Shown in pieces: positions 59,543-64,000 of a stretch of 64,000 nucleotides of DNA (positions within the stretch are counted from its first letter, which is position 1; the number at the start of each line of letters is the position of its first letter). The position numbers were made by a program, and so were the translations under genes. The stretch covers positions 4,092,001 through 4,156,000 of the forward strand of contig AP026969.1 of assembly GCA_027923965.1 (NCBI GenBank), read 5' to 3'. The notes under the pieces were generated by a model. It saw only the letters and a program-made list of their open reading frames with translations, made no database searches and had not been told where the DNA came from. The stretch comes from Comamonadaceae bacterium OS-1. GTDB taxonomy: Bacteria; Pseudomonadota; Gammaproteobacteria; Burkholderiales; Burkholderiaceae_C.

Positions 59543-59629
59543 GCACAGCCTCAAGAGAATAGGCGCGCAAGTTTACGTCCTGAAACACATGGAATTTCAC
59601 CGCGCAAATGCCAACCCCATCCGCAACGC

Positions 59630-60064
59630 TCAGGCCGCAGCCGCCTTGTACGGCTTGTAAGGCTTGGACTGGGCGAACGGGCTGGTGTAGGGCTTGGTGT
59701 TGAACTTGCCGTGCGGCAGGCTGGCCAGGCGGGTGAACAGGCGGCTGCAGTAGCCGTCAATGCCCAGGCATTTGTTCAGCTCGTCCACCGGCAGCGGGCC
59801 GGAGACCACCACGATGTCGTTGGCATAGTCTTGCGCCCCGGCGGCCCGCAACTTGCGCCGTGCGCCCATGGCCCAGGACTGGATGCGGGTGGGGTTGCCG
59901 TGCTGGTGCAGCTCGCCGGTGCTGATGTCAAAGGCAATGGCCACCGTGTCGGTCTTCAAACGAAAGCGACGCTCCCCCGTGACCGCGCTCGGAGGCGTGT
60001 CCATGTCGTACAGGTAGTAGCTGCCGCCTTTGAGTTGGTATTGCAGTTCCATAGCAGTTGCCAT
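59630..60064 (-). CDS. Conserved hypothetical protein with basic C-terminal tail
   Basis: A 144-residue protein I do not recognise. The N-terminal ~120 residues look like a compact beta-rich domain (MELQYQLKGGSYYLYDMDTP, RRFRLKTDTVAIAFDISTGE, DIVVVSGPLPVDELNKCLG), followed by a short Lys/Tyr/Pro-rich tail (FAQSKPYKPYKAAAA). There is no signal peptide or membrane segment. ATG 60064 and ATG 60052 are both possible; neither has a strong ribosome site. It diverges from dbpA and lies upstream of the LacI gene without apparent operon linkage. Confidence 0.6.
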   Translation of the reverse strand: MATAMELQYQLKGGSYYLYDMDTPPSAVTGERRFRLKTDTVAIAFDISTGELHQHGNPTRIQSWAMGARRKLRAAGAQDYANDIVVVSGPLPVDELNKCLGIDGYCSRLFTRLASLPHGKFNTKPYTSPFAQSKPYKPYKAAAA

Positions 60065-60212
60065 TGTGGATGATATTTTTCACAGCCAACGCATAAATTA
60101 ACGGCCAAACGCGGGTTAACTCGCTGCCCATCCTGCCTTTTACCGGAAGTTACACGTACGCCTTGCCAAGGCTCAAAAGCCCCGGCAACACCCGGCCCCC
60201 GATAATCGGGGG

Positions 60213-61640
60213 ATGACTACACCGAACCAGACCTCTTCTGCCAAACCCGCCGCCACCGATTTCAGCAGCCTGCCCCTGGCGCCCGCCATGCTGGCCAACC
60301 TGGAACAGCTCGGGTATTTGCAGATGACCCCGATCCAGGCCGCCAGCCTGCCACTGGCGCTGCTGGGGCAGGATTTGATCGCCCAGGCCATGACCGGCAG
60401 CGGCAAAACCGCCGCCTTCGCCCTGGCCCTGCTGGCCAACCTGAACGCCCGCCGCTTTGCGGTGCAAGCCATGGTGCTGTGCCCCACGCGCGAGCTGGCC
60501 GACCAGGTGAGTGTGGAGATCCGCCGCCTGGCCCGTGCCGAGGAAAACATCAAGGTGGTCACCCTGTGCGGCGGCGTGGCCCTGCGCGGGCAAAACGCCA
60601 GCCTGGAGCACGGTGCGCACATCGTGGTGGGCACGCCGGGCCGCATCATGGACCACCTGGAGCGCGGCCACCTGGACCTGTCGGCCCTGAACACCCTGGT
60701 GCTGGACGAGGCCGACCGCATGCTGGACATGGGCTTTTTTGAAGACATGGCCACCGTCATCAAGCAGTGCCCCAAAGAGCGCCAGACGCTGCTGTTCTCG
60801 GCCACCTACCCCGAGGGCATCGAGAAACTGAGCCAGCAGTTCATGCGCCAGCCCAAGACCATCACCGTGCAGGCCCAACACGCCACCAACAAAATCGCCC
60901 AGCGCTGGTACCAGGTGGAAAAGTCCGAGCGCCTGGCCACCGTGGGCAAGCTGCTGAACCACTTCCGCCCGGCCAGCACGCTGGCGTTTTGCAACACCAA
61001 GCTGCAATGCCGCGCCCTGGTGGCCGCCCTGCAGGCCGAAGGCTTCAGCGCGCTGGCGCTGTACGGCGAGCTGGAGCAGCGCGAGCGCGACCAGGTGCTG
61101 GTGCAGTTTGCCAACCGCAGTTGCAGCGTGCTGGTAGCCACCGACGTGGCCGCCCGCGGGCTGGACATTGCCGACCTGGCTGCCGTGATCAATGTGGACG
61201 TGACACCGGACTCCGAAGTGCACATCCACCGCATTGGCCGCACTGGCCGCGCCGGGGCCGAGGGCTTGGCGTTGAATTTGGCATCGATGAACGAGATGGG
61301 CTTTGTCGGCAAGATCGAGGTGCTGCAAAACCGCGAATCCGAATGGCACAAACTGGAAGAGCTGACCCCCACCAGCAAGGAGCCGCTGCGCCCGCCCATG
61401 ATGACGCTGCAAATCACCGGTGGAAGAAAAGAGAAGATCCGCGCAGGCGACGTGCTGGGCGCGCTGACCGGTGATGCGGGCTACACCCGCGAGCAGATCG
61501 GCAAGATCAATGTGAATGAATACTCTACCTACGTGGCGGTAGACCGCCGCATCGCCCATGAGGCCGAACGCAAGCTGAACGCGGGCAAGATCAAGGGCAA
61601 GAGCGTGCGGGTGCGCCTGATGACCGGCGAAGACGACTAA
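60213..61640 (+). CDS. dbpA: ATP-dependent RNA helicase DbpA
   Basis: A 475-residue DEAD-box helicase that acts on 23S rRNA during large-subunit assembly in E. coli. Motifs: Q-motif region GYLQMTPIQAASLPLALLGQ, AMTGSGKT, PTRELADQV, VGTPGRIMDHL, VLDEADRMLDMGF, LLFSATYPEG, LVATDVAARGLDI and HRIGRTGRAG. The C-terminal ~75 residues (MMTLQITGGRKEKIRAGDVL, YTREQIGKINVNEYSTYVAV) match the DbpA-specific RNA-binding domain, which separates it from RhlE and SrmB. ATG 60213 begins MTTPNQTSSA. It converges on the ElaA-like gene through repeat copy 14. Confidence 0.94.
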   Translation: MTTPNQTSSAKPAATDFSSLPLAPAMLANLEQLGYLQMTPIQAASLPLALLGQDLIAQAMTGSGKTAAFALALLANLNARRFAVQAMVLCPTRELADQVSVEIRRLARAEENIKVVTLCGGVALRGQNASLEHGAHIVVGTPGRIMDHLERGHLDLSALNTLVLDEADRMLDMGFFEDMATVIKQCPKERQTLLFSATYPEGIEKLSQQFMRQPKTITVQAQHATNKIAQRWYQVEKSERLATVGKLLNHFRPASTLAFCNTKLQCRALVAALQAEGFSALALYGELEQRERDQVLVQFANRSCSVLVATDVAARGLDIADLAAVINVDVTPDSEVHIHRIGRTGRAGAEGLALNLASMNEMGFVGKIEVLQNRESEWHKLEELTPTSKEPLRPPMMTLQITGGRKEKIRAGDVLGALTGDAGYTREQIGKINVNEYSTYVAVDRRIAHEAERKLNAGKIKGKSVRVRLMTGEDD

Positions 61641-61642
61641 GC

Positions 61643-61700
61643 ATCAAATCGGCCGCCTGTGCTGACGGGATAAGCGTGAGCAGCTATTAAATTAATAGTC
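61643..61700 (+). repeat. Dispersed AGCAGCTAT-type repeat, copy 14
   Basis: Plus-orientation copy between convergent dbpA and the acetyltransferase gene: ATCGGCC, TGTGCTGACGGGATAAGCG, GAGCAGCTAT core, TAAATTAATAGTC tail. It starts three bases after the dbpA stop and reaches the stop of the acetyltransferase gene. Confidence 0.75.
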
Positions 61701-62157
61701 AGGCGGCCCGCAGCATTTCCACGTGCGGAATGTTGTCTTCCAGGTACATATCCGACACCGGCACAAAGCCGAAGCCCTGGTAGAACTTCAGCAGGTACTG
61801 CTGGGCGCTGATGCGGTTGGGCTGGCCGGGCCAGGTGGCCGCGCAGCGCGCCAGGGCCTCGGCCAGCAGCACCTGGCCCAGACCCTGCCCGCGGAACGCG
61901 GGCGCGGTGAGCACCCGGCCCAGCGAAGGCTCGGGGTATTTACTGCCGGGGTCCGTCACCCGCAGGTAGGCCGCGAGCTGGTCGCCCGACCAGGCCAGCA
62001 GATGCCAGCACTGCAGGTCGTAGGCATCCGCATCCGGGTAGACGCAGTTTTGCTCGACCACAAACACCGCCTCGCGCTGCACCATGGCAGCGTGGAATGC
62101 CACCGCGCTCAAATCCCCCAGCCGCGCCCACTGGAAGCGCAGCTCAGCCTTTGGCAT
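61699..62157 (-). CDS. GNAT-family acetyltransferase, ElaA-like
   Basis: A 152-residue acetyltransferase. The N-terminal [20 protein letters not shown] and [15 protein letters not shown] are the ElaA signature; the acetyl-CoA-binding P-loop is [20 protein letters not shown], and the C-terminal strand [20 protein letters not shown] completes the fold. The acceptor is unknown. ATG 62157 lies 14 bases inside the htpX 3' end, so the two are coupled. Confidence 0.85.
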   Translation of the reverse strand: MPKAELRFQWARLGDLSAVAFHAAMVQREAVFVVEQNCVYPDADAYDLQCWHLLAWSGDQLAAYLRVTDPGSKYPEPSLGRVLTAPAFRGQGLGQVLLAEALARCAATWPGQPNRISAQQYLLKFYQGFGFVPVSDMYLEDNIPHVEMLRAA

Positions 62158-63019
62158 TTTGCAGGGCGGCGATGCGTTGCTCGATGGGGGGATGGGTCGA
62201 GAACAGCTGGCCAATGCTCCCGGCAATGCCGAAGGCGGCCACACTCTTGGGCAGCTCGGCCGTGTGCAGGCCGCCCAGGCGGGCCAGGGCGTTGATCATC
62301 GGCTGGCGGCGGCCCATCAATTGGGCGGCACCGGCATCTGCGCGGAATTCGCGGTGGCGCGAGAACCAGGCAACCACCATGGACGCGGCAAAGCCCAGCA
62401 CGATATCCAGCACGATGGTGCTGACGTAATAGCCAATGCCGGGGCCCGAGTTGCGGTCGTCGCCCTTGCGCAAGAAGCTGTCCACCGCGTAGCCGATGAC
62501 GCGGCTCAAAAACACCACAAAGGTGTTCATCACGCCCTGGATCAGCGTCATGGTGACCATGTCGCCATTGGCCACGTGGGCGATTTCATGGCCCAGCACG
62601 GCCTCGATTTCTTCGTGCGTCATGCCTTGCAGCAGGCCGGTGGACACAGCCACCAGGGCCGAGTTCTTGAACGCGCCGGTGGCAAAGGCGTTGGGGTCGC
62701 CGTCAAAAATGCCGACTTCGGGCATGCCGATCTGGGCCTTGTCGGCCAGGCGGCGCACGGTGTCGATGATCCAGGCCTCGTCGGCGTTTTGCGGCTGGGT
62801 GATGACGCGCACGCCCGAAGTCCATTTGGCCATGGGCTTGCTGATCAGCAGCGAAATGATCGCCCCGCCAAAGCCCATCACCAGCGCAAAACCCAGCAGC
62901 GCGCCCAGGTTCAGCCCGTTGGCCGTGAGGTAGCGGTTGACCCCCAGCAGGCTGGCGACCACGCCCAGCACGGTGACGACCAGCACGTTGGTCAGGATGA
63001 ATAAAAGGATGCGTTTCAT
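62144..63019 (-). CDS. htpX: Membrane zinc protease HtpX
   Basis: A 291-residue M48 metalloprotease of the inner membrane that takes part in membrane protein quality control. N-terminal membrane segments are [20 protein letters not shown] and [20 protein letters not shown]. The zinc site is [13 protein letters not shown], with the third ligand expected in [13 protein letters not shown], and two more membrane helices follow the HExxH. ATG 63019 (MKRILLFI) is preferred to the frame's earlier start. The length matches the family. Confidence 0.95.
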   Translation of the reverse strand: MKRILLFILTNVLVVTVLGVVASLLGVNRYLTANGLNLGALLGFALVMGFGGAIISLLISKPMAKWTSGVRVITQPQNADEAWIIDTVRRLADKAQIGMPEVGIFDGDPNAFATGAFKNSALVAVSTGLLQGMTHEEIEAVLGHEIAHVANGDMVTMTLIQGVMNTFVVFLSRVIGYAVDSFLRKGDDRNSGPGIGYYVSTIVLDIVLGFAASMVVAWFSRHREFRADAGAAQLMGRRQPMINALARLGGLHTAELPKSVAAFGIAGSIGQLFSTHPPIEQRIAALQNAKG

Positions 63020-63087
63020 AGGGGGTCCCAAGAAAATGATTGCGGGTTAGATGGGGCTTTTGTAAAGAAGTTCAAGCCACAGAACGC

Positions 63088-63813
63088 CTACGCGCGCGGT
63101 GGGCGGAAGACCTGGGCATCGGCATAAAAGCCGGGGGCGGCATTGTCGGCGCACCAACCCGGCACGCCCAGCACCGGCAAGGGCAGAAATGGCTTGCTGC
63201 CGAGGTGGGCAGCGCTGAGCTGCGCTGCGATGGCCGCGTCCAGCCCCACTACAGAATTTATAGCTGCTTGTGCGCAGTAGACGTGCGCAGTGATCGGTTT
63301 TCTTGGAGAAACCAGTTTTTCCAGCAGGGCGTGGCCAAACAGCACTAGTTGGGCCTGCGCCCACAGAGGTCGCAGGGTAACGAACAGCCGCTGCCAGTCG
63401 CGCACCCGCAAGGCATCCCACAGCGCGGGCGGGGCAATCAGGAAGGCTGCGTTCTCGTCGAACACCGTCAGCGCATCGCGCACCGGGCCGCGCAGAGGCC
63501 GCACGCCATCGGCGGCAATCTGCGCCGCCTGTAGCTGGTTGAGCCGGATTTTGGTCTGCGGAAAATGGTGCCAGCACAGGCCGTTGAAGAAGTCGTGCAG
63601 GTTGTCGCGGCTGGGGCACTGGCGGGTGTGGAAGATGAAGTGCTCATAGGCCTCGCCGGGCGGCAGCGCGGACTGGGGCACGAACTGCACCGGTGCGGGC
63701 GCGGCGGCGTTCAGGGCCGCGGCAACGCCAAGATGGGCCTGCGCCGCCACCGCCTGGCCCACCGTGCGGTACGGGGCCAGCCAAGGGACGGACCAGTCCA
63801 CCGCAGGCAGCAT
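63088..63813 (-). CDS. DUF3025 domain protein
   Basis: A 241-residue protein with the DUF3025 hallmark NLHDFFNGLCWHHFPQTK and the FDENAAFLIAPP and FVTLRPLWAQAQLVLFGHAL segments. Function unknown. ATG 63813 overlaps the stop of pyrC by one base (TGATG), so it is translated from the pyrC transcript. Residues around AHVYCAQAAINSVV are encoded by a copy of the dispersed repeat (63254-63300), another case of the element inside a reading frame. Confidence 0.85.
   Translation of the reverse strand: MLPAVDWSVPWLAPYRTVGQAVAAQAHLGVAAALNAAAPAPVQFVPQSALPPGEAYEHFIFHTRQCPSRDNLHDFFNGLCWHHFPQTKIRLNQLQAAQIAADGVRPLRGPVRDALTVFDENAAFLIAPPALWDALRVRDWQRLFVTLRPLWAQAQLVLFGHALLEKLVSPRKPITAHVYCAQAAINSVVGLDAAIAAQLSAAHLGSKPFLPLPVLGVPGWCADNAAPGFYADAQVFRPPRA
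63254..63300 (-). repeat. Dispersed AGCAGCTAT-type repeat, copy 15, inside the DUF3025 gene
   Basis: On the minus strand AAGCAGCTATAAATTCTGTAG is preceded by a GTGCGCA/TGCGCAC-type stem. The core and tail match copy 3 almost exactly (AAGAAGCTCT, then AAATTCTGTAG). The frame is open across it. Confidence 0.6.
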
Positions 63814-64000
63814 CAGCCCACAAGCTTCCAGGGCAGGGCCTCACCCGCGCGCAGGGGTTTGAGTTGGGCGTCGCCAAAGGCGAAGCTGTCGGGCGGGGTC
63901 CAGCTCTCGCGGGCCAGGGTGATGGTGCCGGTGTTGCGCGGCAGGCTGTAAAAAGCGGGGCCATTGAAGCTGGCGAAGGCTTCCAGCTTATCCAGCGCAC
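63813..64000 (-). CDS. pyrC: Dihydroorotase, C-terminal end (cut by window edge)
   Basis: The last ~62 residues of a frame that enters from the right edge and stops at 63813-63815. It reads [20 protein letters not shown], then NTGTITL, and ends [10 protein letters not shown]. The LEAF-S-NGP-FY-LP pattern and the closing G-LPW are those of the C-terminus of class II dihydroorotase (PyrC), which closes carbamoyl aspartate to dihydroorotate in de novo pyrimidine synthesis. The stop codon overlaps the start of the DUF3025 gene. The metal-binding N-terminal portion lies outside the window. Confidence 0.82.
   Translation of the reverse strand, partial: ALDKLEAFASFNGPAFYSLPRNTGTITLARESWTPPDSFAFGDAQLKPLRAGEALPWKLVG

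Noticed and set aside
63644..64000. 118-residue minus-strand frame at the right edge
   Set aside because: It overlaps pyrC and DUF3025 in another phase; the pyrC C-terminus in the adjacent frame has recognisable family sequence.

Overview
The window is 64 kb of GC-rich bacterial chromosome, densely coded on both strands. Gene content (YqjD/YqjE/YqjK set, SlmA-type regulator beside argB, ssb-MFS-uvrA order, Tsx-like channel, trimeric-type porin, PreTA) points to a betaproteobacterium, most likely a Comamonadaceae member such as Rhodoferax or a relative. That placement is inference from content and style; no marker gene was compared. No rRNA, tRNA, CRISPR array, transposase or prophage gene was found. 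Two genes run off the window: a membrane sensor at the left edge and pyrC at the right edge.

Region 1 (1-20.9 kb) is dominated by pyrimidine and nucleoside salvage. A plus-strand operon (preT-preA-dihydropyrimidinase-ureidopropionase-type amidohydrolase, 2447-7862) encodes the reductive pyrimidine pathway down to the beta-amino acid. A minus-strand operon (20879-15612) encodes an ABC transporter of the ThiY/NMT1 type, a RutR-like TetR regulator and pseudouridine-5'-phosphate glycosidase, followed by a Tsx-like nucleoside channel. Three 16-bp palindromes of the form TTGACCGTTTGGTCAG lie upstream of preT, of tsx and of the ABC operon, which suggests one RutR-like regulon. Between the two sets are a GC-poor gene of unknown function (7989-9176), adenosine deaminase with a DUF4287 protein, katG, a coiled-coil protein and a MYG1-family hydrolase.

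Region 2 (21-44.5 kb) is mostly housekeeping and signalling: a large hybrid histidine kinase with an HD-GYP response regulator, ssb, an MFS exporter, uvrA, the yqjD-yqjE-yqjK membrane-protein set, a chemoreceptor, a DUF1501/DUF1800 exported pair, pyrF, a pirin, a NERD-helicase, a SlyD-type isomerase, argB and slmA.

Region 3 (44.5-59.5 kb) is a beta-1,3-glucan (laminarin-type) utilisation locus. It has a lipoprotein with three carbohydrate-binding-like repeats, a secreted GH81 endoglucanase, an outer-membrane porin, a GH17-like lipoprotein, a cytoplasmic GH1 beta-glucosidase, a complete sugar ABC transporter and a LacI regulator. Four perfect GAAAGCGCTTTC palindromes sit in its promoter regions, so the LacI protein probably controls all of it. 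No SusC/SusD or TonB receptor is present; uptake appears to run through the porin and the ABC system.

Region 4 (59.6-64 kb) carries a small unknown protein, dbpA, an ElaA-like acetyltransferase, htpX, a DUF3025 protein and the end of pyrC.

A dispersed repeat of about 55-60 bp with core AGCAGCTAT and an internal hairpin recurs about 15 times. It occupies six of the seven convergent gene junctions, often touches or supplies stop codons, and in two places lies inside reading frames and is translated.
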